A program made the translations under genes and the position numbers. From the NCBI RefSeq assembly GCF_001650495.1, contig NZ_LWCS01000012.1:1-64000 (forward strand): a stretch of 64,000 nucleotides of DNA, read 5' to 3'. This DNA comes from Mycolicibacterium iranicum (lineage in GTDB: Bacteria; Actinomycetota; Actinomycetes; Mycobacteriales; Mycobacteriaceae). Positions within the stretch are counted from its first letter, which is position 1; each line of letters starts with the position of its first letter. The notes beneath the pieces were generated by a model that was given only the letters and a program-made list of their open reading frames with translations, did no database searches and was not told where the DNA came from. Positions 24,346 to 33,436 of the stretch are shown in pieces.

Positions 24346-26601
24346 GTGACCGACGGCGACATTCCAGTCGACGATCTGGTTCCCGTTGGTACGCCCATCG
24401 ATCTCGACAATTGTGCGCGCGAGCCGATCCACATCCCCGGGAGCATCCAGCCGCGCGGCGTCCTTGCGGTTGTTCGCGAGCCCGAGTTCGAGGTCCGGCA
24501 GGTCAGCGCCAACGTCGCCGATCTGCTCGGCCGTCCCCTCGAGGCCGTCCTGGGGCACCACCTCTCAGCACTGATGGGCGCCGACCAGGCCGTCCGCGTC
24601 CAGACCGCGGCCTCCATGATGGGCGACCTCCACCGGCGCAATCCTGTGGAGTGCTCCATCGAGGTGCACGGCACACGCCGCGAGTTCGACGTCATCCTGC
24701 ACCGCGAACCCGGCGGCATCCTTCTCGTCGAACTGGAGGTCGCCTACGGCGAGCGGCCCTATTCCTTCCCGAACACCTATCAAGCGGTGCGCAACTCCGT
24801 GGCAGAACTGAACCAGGCCGCGACGCTGGCCGAGCTCTATGACACCACCGCCAGGGCGGTCCGCGAACTCACCGGTTTCGACCGTGTGATGGTGTACCGC
24901 TACGACGAGGAATACAACGGCGAGGTGGTTGCCGAATCGAAGCGAGACGACCTCAACCCGTTCCTCGGCCTGCACTACCCGTCGACCGACATCCCGGCTC
25001 AAGCGCGCGCACTATACGAGAAGAACTGGCTTCGCCTCATCTCCGACGTCGACTACGTGCCCGCACCCCTCGTCCCGTCCGTCGATCCCGTTGTCGGCGC
25101 GCCGCAGGACCTGACGCACGCCACGCTGCGCAGCGTCTCACCGATCCACATCGAATATCTGCAAAACATGGGTGTGCACGCGTCGATGTCGATCTCGCTG
25201 CTGCGGCACGGACGGCTGTGGGGATTGATCGCGTGTCACCACTACGCCGGCCCGCATCTGCCACCGTTCGGCACGCGGGTGGCGGCCGAATTTCTCGGGT
25301 CCACCTTGTCCTTACGCCTCGTCGACCAATTCGAGGACGACCAGCTGCACAAGCGACTCGACGCCCAGGCCATGCTGACCAAGCTCACGGCCTCGTTCAT
25401 CGACCACAGCAAACCGCTGACCTCCGCCTTGCTCGGCGCGCCCGACCTGCTCGACCTTGTCCCCGCCGACGGGGTCGTGGTCGACATCGGCGGCGACCGG
25501 CAGGTGCGCGGCACGGTGCCCCCGCCCGAGGTTGTCGCCGCTGTCGTCTCGTGGGCCCGCGGAGCAGGGGATGAGACTGCCCGCACCGACAGATTGGCAC
25601 GCACGCTGCCAGACGCCGCCGTCGACGCAGACTTGGCCGCTGGGGCGCTGGTCTTGAATCTTCCCGACGGACAGTTCGTCGCCTGGTTCCGGCGGGAGGT
25701 TCTGCGATCGGTGGACTGGGGTGGGGATCCATACAACAAAGCGATCGCGAACAGCGAAGGCGAGGGGGTCCGGCTGAGTCCACGTAAGTCGTTCGATCGG
25801 TGGCAGGAAGTTGTGCGCGAGCGCTGCGAGCCGTGGACGCCCACCGAAACGGAGTCGGCCGACGCGCTGCGGCACCACCTGGTGGAGTCGCTGTATCTAC
25901 GCGCGCGCGGTGCGCTGCGGGTGGCGGAGCTGGTGCAGCGCAGCCTGATCCCCAAATCGCTTCCTGCGCTCAAGGATTGGCGGGTCACCGCCCACTATGA
26001 GCCTGCGGCCGGCGGACGGGTCGGCGGGGACTGGTACGACGCGTTCGAGCTTCCCGACGGCAGGCTGATCGTCGTGGTCGGCGATGTCGCTGGACACGGC
26101 GTCACGGTTGCGGGCACGATGGCCCAGCTGCGCAACGCACTCCGTGCCCAGTTGTTCGCCGGCGCTACGCCCGGTGATGCGATCAAGCAGCTCAATGACT
26201 TTGCCGTCTATATGCTGCCCGGAGCGTTCGCCACCGTGCTGGTGGCGAAGGTCGATCTGACATCCGGGGCGGTGGAGGCTGCATCCGCCGGCCATCTGAT
26301 GCCGTTCCTGACCACCTCTGCGCTTGCCGCCGTGCAGGCACCGATACGTCTGTCGCCGCCGATCGGTGTGAGCAGAGCCACGCACACCCAGAGCACGTTC
26401 GCCATCGAGTCGGGGCAGGGGCTGGTGCTGTACTCCGACGGACTCGTCGAGCGACGCGGCGAGGTGATCGACGACGGGATTGATCGCCTGGGGGAGAGTC
26501 TGGGTGGCGCGGACGATATGCCGGCCTCGGAGATCTGGACGGCGATGTCGGCCGGGCACACGGACGACGACGTCACCATCGTTACGCTCCACCGGCTGTA
26601 G
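24346..26601 (+). CDS. Bacteriophytochrome with C-terminal PP2C (SpoIIE-type) phosphatase domain
   Basis: A 751-residue photoreceptor-phosphatase. The photosensory core is complete: a biliverdin-binding Cys23 in DLDNCAREPIHIPG before the PAS domain; a GAF domain with PSTDIPAQAR (Asp215) and SPIHIEYLQNMG (His268); and a PHY domain with the tongue motifs WFRREV and PRKSF (479-483). From about residue 530 follows a SpoIIE/RsbU-like phosphatase with Asp562 (GGDWYD), Asp580 (GDVAGHG) and Asp740-742. Such phosphatases usually dephosphorylate anti-anti-sigma factors; no partner gene is adjacent. The GTG at 24346 is preferred because it puts the cysteine at position 23, as in known bacteriophytochromes; an ATG at 24187 would add 53 residues. 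No heme oxygenase gene is nearby. Confidence 0.93.
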   Translation: MTDGDIPVDDLVPVGTPIDLDNCAREPIHIPGSIQPRGVLAVVREPEFEVRQVSANVADLLGRPLEAVLGHHLSALMGADQAVRVQTAASMMGDLHRRNPVECSIEVHGTRREFDVILHREPGGILLVELEVAYGERPYSFPNTYQAVRNSVAELNQAATLAELYDTTARAVRELTGFDRVMVYRYDEEYNGEVVAESKRDDLNPFLGLHYPSTDIPAQARALYEKNWLRLISDVDYVPAPLVPSVDPVVGAPQDLTHATLRSVSPIHIEYLQNMGVHASMSISLLRHGRLWGLIACHHYAGPHLPPFGTRVAAEFLGSTLSLRLVDQFEDDQLHKRLDAQAMLTKLTASFIDHSKPLTSALLGAPDLLDLVPADGVVVDIGGDRQVRGTVPPPEVVAAVVSWARGAGDETARTDRLARTLPDAAVDADLAAGALVLNLPDGQFVAWFRREVLRSVDWGGDPYNKAIANSEGEGVRLSPRKSFDRWQEVVRERCEPWTPTETESADALRHHLVESLYLRARGALRVAELVQRSLIPKSLPALKDWRVTAHYEPAAGGRVGGDWYDAFELPDGRLIVVVGDVAGHGVTVAGTMAQLRNALRAQLFAGATPGDAIKQLNDFAVYMLPGAFATVLVAKVDLTSGAVEAASAGHLMPFLTTSALAAVQAPIRLSPPIGVSRATHTQSTFAIESGQGLVLYSDGLVERRGEVIDDGIDRLGESLGGADDMPASEIWTAMSAGHTDDDVTIVTLHRL

Positions 26602-27228
26602 CGCGTAACGCTAGCCGGGGCCTCCGTGTAGGCCGGATAGGTTGCAGCGCAGCATGTTTGCGTGCCGTGTCGGAAGGTCTTCTCGCCCGCTGCTGCGACC
26701 GGTGTCGCAGCGGCGCGGGGCCGGCGGCCCGCAATTTGTTTGCTGCTGATATCCGTCATATCCACGTCGACGTCAATATTGCGGCAGGCTCCGCGGTGCG
26801 GCGGCTGGTCGACAAGGCCTACTAAACGTGTTGCTCAGCAAGACCCGATGCGGGGGGTGGCGCTGTGCTACATCGAGGTCTTGAGGCTCAGAATTTTTAT
26901 TAGCGCACCGCTTAAAGGCAACATCGGCGTAGATTGCATGCATATGGTGCCTGCGATGCTGTTGTGTTCTATGTGGTTCAGGCGAACGCGCATAACAGCA
27001 TAACTGCACGTTGGAACCAAGGACCAGCGCGACCGAACGGCCGTTTTCGGACCACTGGGGATCGAAAATTCTCATGAAGCAAACACTGGCGAAAGGAAAC
27101 CCCTTCGCCAAAGTCGCGATGATTAGAAAGAAAAGAATTTTGCTAGAGCATTAGGTGATCTCGACCATATGCTTTCCTGGCGCCGGTGGTCCGGCGACGA
27201 AAATCACTGCTTTCACCGGGGAGATCTC
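26602..27228. other. Intergenic region with AT-rich part upstream of PE-PPE gene
   Basis: About 630 bp without a supportable gene. The right part (roughly 26880-27160) is visibly richer in A and T than its surroundings, with runs such as AATTTTTATTAG and AGAAAGAAAAGAATTTTG. It probably contains the promoter of the second PE-PPE gene; no exact -10/-35 pair stands out. I see no tRNA or repeat. Confidence 0.45.
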
Positions 27229-28539
27229 ATGGGAATCAATCTGCGCAAAACAGGGGTCGCCTGTGGCGCCGTCTTTGCTTCGGCCGCTTTGGCGCTGTCC
27301 ACCGCGTCCATGGGTGAAGCCGCGAACCGGGCCGTCGTCATCGGCGGCATCTCGACACCGTCGATGAGCGACACCCTCATGTCGCCGCTGTTGGGCGGCG
27401 CGTTCAAGAATCAGCAGCGCGTCAGCGTCAACTGGCCGGCCCAGGCCGGCCCCATGACGGGCAAGAACCATCTCACCCTCGGTCAATCCATCACCGCAGG
27501 CAAGACGAACCTCACAACTCAGATCAACTCTGCTCTGAGCCAGCTCGGCGCCGGCGAGAAGGTCACGGTCGTCGGACTGTCTGCAGGATCGCTTGTCGTC
27601 AACGAGGTGCTCCGCGATCTCGCCGCCAACGCCAACGCACCCGGCAAGGACAAGGTCACGTTCGTCGTGGTCGCGGACTCGAGCCGACAGAACATCATCG
27701 ACGACAACGCCAAGTACAACAAAAAATTCGACTACACCTACCGGCCCGCCCCCGAGACCAAGTACGACGTCGTCGTCATCACCGGGGAGTACGACGGCAT
27801 GGCCGACTTCCCGGACCGCTGGTGGAACACCCTCGCCGTCACCAACGCCATCGCCGGCGCCCTCTACCAGCACGTGCCGGTGATGTACGCCGACTTGTCG
27901 AAGGTCCCCGCCAAGAACATCGACGTCGACGTGAACTCATTGGGCGGCAAGACGACTCACTACCTGGTTCCGGCCGAGAAGCTGCCGCTGGTGCGGATGT
28001 TCCCCTCGCTCGCCTCCCGGGAGGCCGAACTCAAGGCGAAGATCGATGCGGCCTACATCCGCAACGACGTAGTCGCCCCCAAGGTCGCGCCCAAGTCGCT
28101 TGTCTCCGCGGTTCCCGTCGCCCTTTCGGCGCCCGCCACCGCTCCCGTCACGGCGACTGCGCGCGTCGCCGCCGCCGTGCCGGCGGTCGAGGCTGCGCCG
28201 GTCGTCGATGTCGCCCCGGTGCGTGTCGCCACCACCAAGGCCAGCAGGGCCGCCGCCGCCAGCGTTGCCGAGGTGCCGGATACCGCCGCGGCATCCCTGC
28301 TAGGTGACGGGGCCGACGAGGACGCCAACGTCAACGAGGAGAAGGTTGAAACCCCCGCGGGGGAGGATGCGGCCGAGGGTGCAGACCACAACGGTGACGC
28401 TGCCGAGTCATCCTCGGTCACCGAGGATTCCGACGACGCCACGGATTCGGGGGACTCCGCCGCGTCGAGCGACTCGTCGGACGACTCCGGCTCGTCAGAT
28501 GACAGTGGAACTTCTGATCCCTCAGGATCTTCGGAGTAA
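27229..28539 (+). CDS. Secreted PE-PPE-domain serine-hydrolase-like protein with Ser/Asp-rich tail
   Basis: A 436-residue exported protein. The signal peptide includes GVACGAVFASAALALSTA with probable cleavage after GEA. Residues about 34-275 form the PE-PPE hydrolase domain with nucleophile Ser118 in GLSAG, an aspartate in EYDGMADFPD, and His244 in TTHYLVP, a complete-looking triad. The rest is alanine/valine-rich, then acidic, ending in a Ser/Asp-rich tail that is probably disordered or surface-exposed. PE-PPE domains act on acyl esters in mycobacterial envelopes; the substrate is unknown. The ATG at 27229 follows GGGGAG. It is a distant paralogue of 3382-4641, which lacks the histidine. 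A terminator hairpin follows at 28568. Confidence 0.86.
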   Translation: MGINLRKTGVACGAVFASAALALSTASMGEAANRAVVIGGISTPSMSDTLMSPLLGGAFKNQQRVSVNWPAQAGPMTGKNHLTLGQSITAGKTNLTTQINSALSQLGAGEKVTVVGLSAGSLVVNEVLRDLAANANAPGKDKVTFVVVADSSRQNIIDDNAKYNKKFDYTYRPAPETKYDVVVITGEYDGMADFPDRWWNTLAVTNAIAGALYQHVPVMYADLSKVPAKNIDVDVNSLGGKTTHYLVPAEKLPLVRMFPSLASREAELKAKIDAAYIRNDVVAPKVAPKSLVSAVPVALSAPATAPVTATARVAAAVPAVEAAPVVDVAPVRVATTKASRAAAASVAEVPDTAAASLLGDGADEDANVNEEKVETPAGEDAAEGADHNGDAAESSSVTEDSDDATDSGDSAASSDSSDDSGSSDDSGTSDPSGSSE

Positions 28540-28567
28540 ATCCTGCCCGGCGCTGCGCTGACCCGAC

Positions 28568-28590
28568 GCCCCGGCCTTTCCGGCCGGGGC
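28568..28590 (+). terminator. Strong GC hairpin after the PE-PPE gene
   Basis: GCCCCGGCC and GGCCGGGGC form a perfect 9-bp stem with a 5-base loop (TTTCC), starting 29 bp after the stop codon at 28539. There is no T-run after it, which is common for mycobacterial terminators. Confidence 0.7.
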
Positions 28591-28808
28591 ATCGTGGTGT
28601 TCAGAGCTCGATGTGACGCTGACAGGTGCATTGACATCACAATGATGTCGCTGTGTGTCGGGCACATGCGCGGTGCGATGAGCGCTCAGACCGACTCGGG
28701 TGACGTCACGGGCCCCACGGCTGTGATCGGCACCATTGCCGTACGGACAGGAAGCGGTGAAGTGACCCTCGGCCTCGCCGAAGACACTGCGGCACAACAG
28801 GGTTGAGA

Positions 28809-29570
28809 TCAGTTCGGGATGTGCAGGAGCGTGCCTTGGCTGAGCAGCTGGGTCGCGGTGAGGCCGAAGGTGCATTTGAAGCGGTCCGCCAGATGTGACG
28901 GGCTGGCGAATCCGGCATTGGCGGCGGCGTCGGTGAGATTCATGCCGTCACGGATCGCGATCCCTGCAGCGATCAACCGTATCCACAGCCGGTACCGTCG
29001 AAGCGTGGTGCCGACCTGGTCCTGGAACAGGTGCAGGAACCGCGATTCGGACAGGCCGACATCGGCGGCGAGCTGACGCGACGACGGGGCGCCGGCAGGA
29101 TCGGCCGTGACTTGTGCGACGGCCTCGGCGATACGCGGATCGACACGGTTCGGTGACGCCGGAGCGGCCAGGTCCAGCCACCGACTGGCGGCGATATCGT
29201 CCTCCGGAAGTTGCTTCAGCACCGCGTCATTGACATGACAGACGGCGAAAGGCCCTTGTACGCTTCGACATTTCATGCGACAGACGGACACCCGGTTCGA
29301 AGATGCGTCGAAGTAGCCCGACACAAGGCGACCGCCGTGCGTGTCCAGGTGGTGGGTCAACCGCGGCGGCACCAGAACACTACGCGCGACGACCTGCGCG
29401 CCGCCGGCCGTGACCGTCACATCGCCGTCGACGCCGACGGCCAGACACCACACCGAACCGGAATGCGGCTCGAGATTCAACCCGGGTCCGGCATAGAGCG
29501 CTCGGCCAGGCCATAGCCAGACCGCCGGATAGCAGGTTTGTGGAAGCGCAGGGACTTCCGCGGCTGTCAT
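28809..29570 (-). CDS. AraC-family transcriptional regulator
   Basis: A 253-residue regulator. The N-terminal part (to about 105) looks like a cupin-type sensing domain (LNLEPHSGSVWCLAVGVDGD, VPPRLTHHLDTHGG). The C-terminal part has the two AraC helix-turn-helix units: SSRQLAADVGLSESRFLHLF and NLTDAAANAGFASPSHLADR followed by FKCTFGLTATQLL. It is transcribed divergently from the DUF4345 membrane protein gene with only 44 bp between start codons, so it probably controls that gene and itself. The inducer is unknown. Confidence 0.93.
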   Translation of the reverse strand: MTAAEVPALPQTCYPAVWLWPGRALYAGPGLNLEPHSGSVWCLAVGVDGDVTVTAGGAQVVARSVLVPPRLTHHLDTHGGRLVSGYFDASSNRVSVCRMKCRSVQGPFAVCHVNDAVLKQLPEDDIAASRWLDLAAPASPNRVDPRIAEAVAQVTADPAGAPSSRQLAADVGLSESRFLHLFQDQVGTTLRRYRLWIRLIAAGIAIRDGMNLTDAAANAGFASPSHLADRFKCTFGLTATQLLSQGTLLHIPN

Positions 29571-29614
29571 GGTGAACTCCTCGGACGCCGAAAGGCCATC
29601 GAAAGGAGCCTAGC

Positions 29615-29974
29615 GTGGTCGCAGCCGTCATCGTCGCCGCAGCGGTGTTCTTCGCGGCAATGGGCGTGTATGCACTCGCCGCACCAGATCGGGTGGTGAG
29701 CCCGTTCGACGTGACGCTGGGATCGGCGACGGCCCGATCCGAGGTCCGGGCCGTCTACGGGGGCTTCGGGCTCGCCATCGCGGTTGTCCTCGCGGTTGCC
29801 CGCGCCGAACCCGACCTCAGAGCCGGGATCGTGATAACGGTTGCTGCCGCTCTGGCCGGCATGGCGTTGGGTCGATTGGTCTCCGCGGCGGAAGGCCGAA
29901 CCCGCTTCTATCCCAACTGGTTCTACTTCCTGGTCGAATCCGTGGCCGCCGCGGCATTGCTCGCCGTCGCGTGA
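29615..29974 (+). CDS. DUF4345-family small membrane protein
   Basis: A 119-residue protein with four hydrophobic segments and the DUF4345 landmarks YALAAPDRVVSPFDVTLG, ARSEVRAVYGGFGLAIA and GRTRFYPNWFYFLVE. Its function is not known. It begins with GTG 29615, 44 bp from the divergent AraC gene, with AAAGGAGC as the ribosome site. The pairing with an AraC regulator suggests inducible expression. Confidence 0.85.
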   Translation: MVAAVIVAAAVFFAAMGVYALAAPDRVVSPFDVTLGSATARSEVRAVYGGFGLAIAVVLAVARAEPDLRAGIVITVAAALAGMALGRLVSAAEGRTRFYPNWFYFLVESVAAAALLAVA

Positions 29975-30076
29975 CTATGCCGTTGCGGCCCCTCGGCGAG
30001 CGCGCGCAGAACGCCACGAATAGCGGTATGTTCCCGTGCAGACACACGCGCTCGCGGTGCCGACCGCGCCCGCATG

Positions 30077-32020
30077 TCAGGACTTCTCGACGATGTGGAA
30101 GTGTGACCAGTCGGGGTCTTGGAGTGCGGCACGGTATTCGCACAACCGCCACGGGCTCACCGTGTGAATCTCTCCGTCAGGATTCTTGAAATAGGAGTGC
30201 TGCACCGCGGGGTGGGCCCACACCGTCTGCTTGATCTCCTGCTGCGTGCGCCGATGCCATTCCACTGTGGGACCGGTCAGTGGCTCCATTGAACGTGCTC
30301 CGGTGGATACGAGGCGTTCGATGCACGCGTTGATGTACTGCATCTCCAGCTCAGAGTGCATGATCAGGCTGCCGCCGTGCGCCAGGTGTGTACCAGGTCC
30401 GTAGATCATGAAGAAGTTGGGGAACTTGGGTACCGTGATGCCGAGGTAGGCGTACGGCCTGTTACCCCATTCGGTGTGCAGATCGGCGCCGTCGCGGCCG
30501 GTGACCGTCATCGGCGCGAGAACTTCCGTGGCGCGAAAGCCGGTGGCATAGACGATGACGTCGGTGTCGTATGCCAGGCCGTCCTCGGTGACGACACCGC
30601 GCGGGGTCACCTCTGTCACCGGCGTCCGAATGAGGTTGACGTTCGGACGTTTCAGCGTCGACAGCCAGCTTCCGTTGTCCTGCAGCGTCCGTTTGCCGGT
30701 CGCCGGGTAGTCGGGCAGCACCTTGGCCAGCAGGGCCGGATCGTCGCCCACCTGAGTCGTGATCCAATCGGTGAACATCATCCGGGCAAGGGCATTGACC
30801 TCGCTGACGGCGTAGGTTTGTCCGCCGTCCTGATCGACGTATCCCGGATCGACGCGTGCGGCATCGAGCCCCTTGTCTGCGCCCGGCCACATGAGTAGGA
30901 AGCGATACCACCGCGCGTAGTACGGCAGGTGTTCCATCGCCCAGCGGACACCGTCGGGAACCGGGTCGTGGTATGCGGGGTTCGGGAACATCCACTGCGC
31001 CGTGCGCTGAAAGATGTCCAGACAGTCGACCTTGTCCGCGATCGCCGGCGCTATTTGAAACCCGCTGGCGCCGGCGCCGATCAACGCGACTCGCTTGCCG
31101 TTGATGTCCACCGAGTGGTCCCATGCCGAAGAGTGGAACGACGGACCGGAGAACGTCTGCTGACCCGGGAAGCCCGGCAGGTTGGGCCGATTCAGCTGGC
31201 CGACCGCGCTGATGATCGCGTTGGCGCTCAGCGTCTCTGTTCCTCGGGCCGATCGCACGGTGACCGCCCACGTCGCCGTCGAGTCGTTCCACGTCGCCGA
31301 CGCCACCTCGGTGTTCCAGCGCGTACGGCGGTGCAAGTCATGTCGCGTCATGACGTCGTCGAAGTACGCCGCCAATTCGGGCTGTTCGGCGAAGAAGTGC
31401 TGCCAGTGGTTGCTCGGTTCGAAGCTGTAGCAGTACAGATGGTTGGCGACGTCCACACGGGCACCGGGATAGGTGTTCTCCCACCATGTTCCACCGGGGC
31501 CACTGTTCTTCTCGATGATCTCGAACGAGACGCCCGCTTGTCGGAGACGAAGTCCTGCGAGGATTCCCGACTCGCCGCAACCGACGACGATCACCCGGAA
31601 ATTGCTGGCCCCAGCCGAATCCAGCACTGCCGGGCTGCGCGGGTCGGTCCCGTCGAGGTCGAGTTCCTCCAGCACCAGCGCCAGGTTGTCTTCGTCCACC
31701 GGCTCGGCGGCCGCCCAGTCGAGCATCTCCCTGATCAGATCGGGGGTCAGCGGGCGAGGGGGCGGGCAGCCCCGGTCCCGGTAGTCGACGATGGCGGGAA
31801 GCGCGGCTGCGCGGGCACGGGCCTTGTCTTCCTCGCTCATGAAACCCTGAACTTCGTTGAGGAACAGGCCGGCCTGAGTGAAGTCGCGGATGAAGGTCGG
31901 GTCGCCGGTGATGTGCACCAGCGAGAGCAGCAGGGTCGGAATACTCACCTGCTCCAACATGTCGGCGATGTCGGACGTCGGGGTGGAGAAGTGCGCCCCG
32001 GCGTGGAAAGTGCGCGTCAT
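30077..32020 (-). CDS. Baeyer-Villiger monooxygenase, long type with N-terminal helical domain
   Basis: A 647-residue FAD/NADPH monooxygenase. Residues 1-135 form an extra N-terminal region (SIPTLLLSLVHITGDPTFI) also found in the second long BVMO here and in 4-hydroxyacetophenone-monooxygenase-like enzymes. The FAD fold starts at VVGCGESG (145-152). The BVMO fingerprint FSGPSFHSSAWD covers 290-301 and the NADP-binding motif GAGASG lies near 315-320. BVMOs insert oxygen next to a ketone to give an ester or lactone; the ketone is unknown. A near-perfect palindrome at 32039-32061 sits 19 bp above the ATG and matches the operator-like site at the TetR gene near 50.6 kb, so TetR repression is likely. 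It is alone on its strand here. Confidence 0.93.
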   Translation of the reverse strand: MTRTFHAGAHFSTPTSDIADMLEQVSIPTLLLSLVHITGDPTFIRDFTQAGLFLNEVQGFMSEEDKARARAAALPAIVDYRDRGCPPPRPLTPDLIREMLDWAAAEPVDEDNLALVLEELDLDGTDPRSPAVLDSAGASNFRVIVVGCGESGILAGLRLRQAGVSFEIIEKNSGPGGTWWENTYPGARVDVANHLYCYSFEPSNHWQHFFAEQPELAAYFDDVMTRHDLHRRTRWNTEVASATWNDSTATWAVTVRSARGTETLSANAIISAVGQLNRPNLPGFPGQQTFSGPSFHSSAWDHSVDINGKRVALIGAGASGFQIAPAIADKVDCLDIFQRTAQWMFPNPAYHDPVPDGVRWAMEHLPYYARWYRFLLMWPGADKGLDAARVDPGYVDQDGGQTYAVSEVNALARMMFTDWITTQVGDDPALLAKVLPDYPATGKRTLQDNGSWLSTLKRPNVNLIRTPVTEVTPRGVVTEDGLAYDTDVIVYATGFRATEVLAPMTVTGRDGADLHTEWGNRPYAYLGITVPKFPNFFMIYGPGTHLAHGGSLIMHSELEMQYINACIERLVSTGARSMEPLTGPTVEWHRRTQQEIKQTVWAHPAVQHSYFKNPDGEIHTVSPWRLCEYRAALQDPDWSHFHIVEKS

Positions 32021-32038
32021 CGATGTCCTCTCCGCCTA

Positions 32039-32061
32039 ATACGCTACCAGCGGTAACGTAT
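32039..32061. promoter_or_regulatory. Palindromic operator upstream of the first long BVMO
   Basis: ATACGCTACC, AGC, GGTAACGTAT: 10-bp arms with one mismatch around a 3-base centre. The inner core CGNTACCNNNGGTANCG is shared with the site at 50611-50627 next to a TetR gene. It lies just upstream of the BVMO start codon, where a repressor would block transcription. Confidence 0.72.
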
Positions 32062-32123
32062 CGGTGTGGGTCACGTCAGCGCAATGCCCTTCACGATTCC
32101 CTCCCGCCGCGCATGCTGCCGAG

Positions 32124-32339
32124 GTGCTCGACGTGACCGTGGCGCCCTGGGCCAAGGCGACGTTCTCGTCGCGTGTCGGTATGTCGACGGTCCGGCCGGG
32201 CAACCGCACTGCGCTGCCCAACCTTGCGCTGGCGGGGGACCGGGCCCACGATGACTGGCCGACGACCATGGAGGATGCCGCCCAAAGTGCCTCGCGAGCA
32301 GTCGATCTGATTCACCGACACCTGGGCGGCAACGGCTAG
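32124..32339 (+). pseudogene. Remnant of an amine-oxidase/phytoene-desaturase-like flavoprotein (C-terminal fragment)
   Basis: About 70 codons read like the extreme C-terminus of an HpnE or phytoene-desaturase-like FAD enzyme. TALPNLALAGD matches the final FAD-binding strand, and TTMEDAAQSASRAVDLI matches the closing helix (normally ATMEGAVRSG...). The preceding 400 or more residues of such an enzyme are absent; upstream lies the BVMO operator. The aspartate-tryptophan of AGDW is AGDR, a sign of decay. It is most likely a deletion remnant, not a working gene. It overlaps the 3' end of the GGDEF gene by 4 bp. Confidence 0.65.
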
Positions 32340-33436
32340 CCCGCGAGGTCCGCCATCCCCACGGATCCGGCCTTTTTGTCGGCGTACATGAGCTCGTCGG
32401 CCCGGGCCAGCAACTCGTCGAGCGTCCTGATGTCAGTGTGCGGCACCTCGGTCACCCCGACAGAGGCCGCCAGTTGGTAGCGGCGGTTTGCCTTTTCGTT
32501 GAACCGACGAAACGCGTCGAGTAACTGGGCTTTGAGCGCGGCGGCGCCGTCGTTGAATTCCGGTACCAGAACCGCAAATTCGTCACCACCCAAGCGGGCC
32601 ACGATGTCAGAGCGGCTCAACGCTTCACGCAGTACGTGGGCGACGTCGACGAGGAGATTGTCGCCGGCATCATGGCCGTCTGCATCGTTGACCCGCTTGA
32701 GGCCATCGATGTCGAGGAACGCCAGCGCACTGTCGTGGCCGTGCGTCCGCGCGGCGAGCAGCGCGGCATTGGCCAGCAGGTGGAATCCACGGCGATTGTT
32801 CAATTTGGTCAGGTCATCGGTGAGTGAGAGCTGCCTGATCTCCTCGTTGGCCTGCTCCAGCGCGGCGGTGCGGTCTCTGACCCGTTGCTCCAACTCGGCG
32901 TACACCTGGACGTTCTCCATGGCGATGGACGTCGAGTCGGCGAGCGCCTGCAGTAGCGAGACCTCGCGGGGAGTGGGCTGGCGCTCGCGTGCCCAGTAGT
33001 TGCCGATGGCGCCGACGGGGTCGAGCTTTCGGATCGGCACCATCACCAGGCTCTTGACGAACGTCGGCCGATAGGCCTCGTGCGGGATGCGGTTGTCGAC
33101 GTAGATGTCCGGGATGATCGCGGCCTCGCGATTGAGCATCGCCCATCCGCTGATGCAGATCTCCATCGGAAAGCGGCTGCCCTTCCACAGGGGCGCGATC
33201 GCGTACTCGTCGGCGTAATAGCATTTGCCGTTGTCGCGGAGCACGAATGTTGCACCGTCGCAGCCGGTGAGTTCTCGTGCCGCGGTTCGGACGATCTTCT
33301 GGATCTCGGGCAGACTGCGGGCCAACGACAGCTCTTGGACACCCTGGAGCAGGCGGGCCATGCCGCGGACGTAGTCGGCATCTGAGGTGTCCGTGTCGAC
33401 ATCGACCGGCGTTGAGGACATACGCGTGGCGCTCAT
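32336..33436 (-). CDS. GAF-GGDEF protein, probable diguanylate cyclase
   Basis: A 366-residue cytoplasmic signalling protein. Residues about 30-195 form a GAF-type sensing domain (AARELTGCDGATFVLRDNG, MVPIRKLDPVGAIGNYW). A short coiled coil follows (ELEQRVRDRTAALEQANEEI), then a GGDEF domain with the intact active-site motif RLGGDEFAVLV and the substrate region DIDGLKRVND. It should make cyclic di-GMP from two GTP molecules in response to a small molecule or redox state sensed by GAF. No RxxD inhibitory site precedes GGDEF (LREALSRSDIVARLGGDEF). ATG 33436 follows CGGAGGTC; longer upstream starts are unlikely. No EAL domain is present. Confidence 0.92.
   Translation of the reverse strand: MSATRMSSTPVDVDTDTSDADYVRGMARLLQGVQELSLARSLPEIQKIVRTAARELTGCDGATFVLRDNGKCYYADEYAIAPLWKGSRFPMEICISGWAMLNREAAIIPDIYVDNRIPHEAYRPTFVKSLVMVPIRKLDPVGAIGNYWARERQPTPREVSLLQALADSTSIAMENVQVYAELEQRVRDRTAALEQANEEIRQLSLTDDLTKLNNRRGFHLLANAALLAARTHGHDSALAFLDIDGLKRVNDADGHDAGDNLLVDVAHVLREALSRSDIVARLGGDEFAVLVPEFNDGAAALKAQLLDAFRRFNEKANRRYQLAASVGVTEVPHTDIRTLDELLARADELMYADKKAGSVGMADLAG

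Noticed and set aside
28594..28806. 70-codon plus-strand ORF after the PE-PPE terminator
   Set aside because: No ribosome site, unbiased codons and no recognisable feature.
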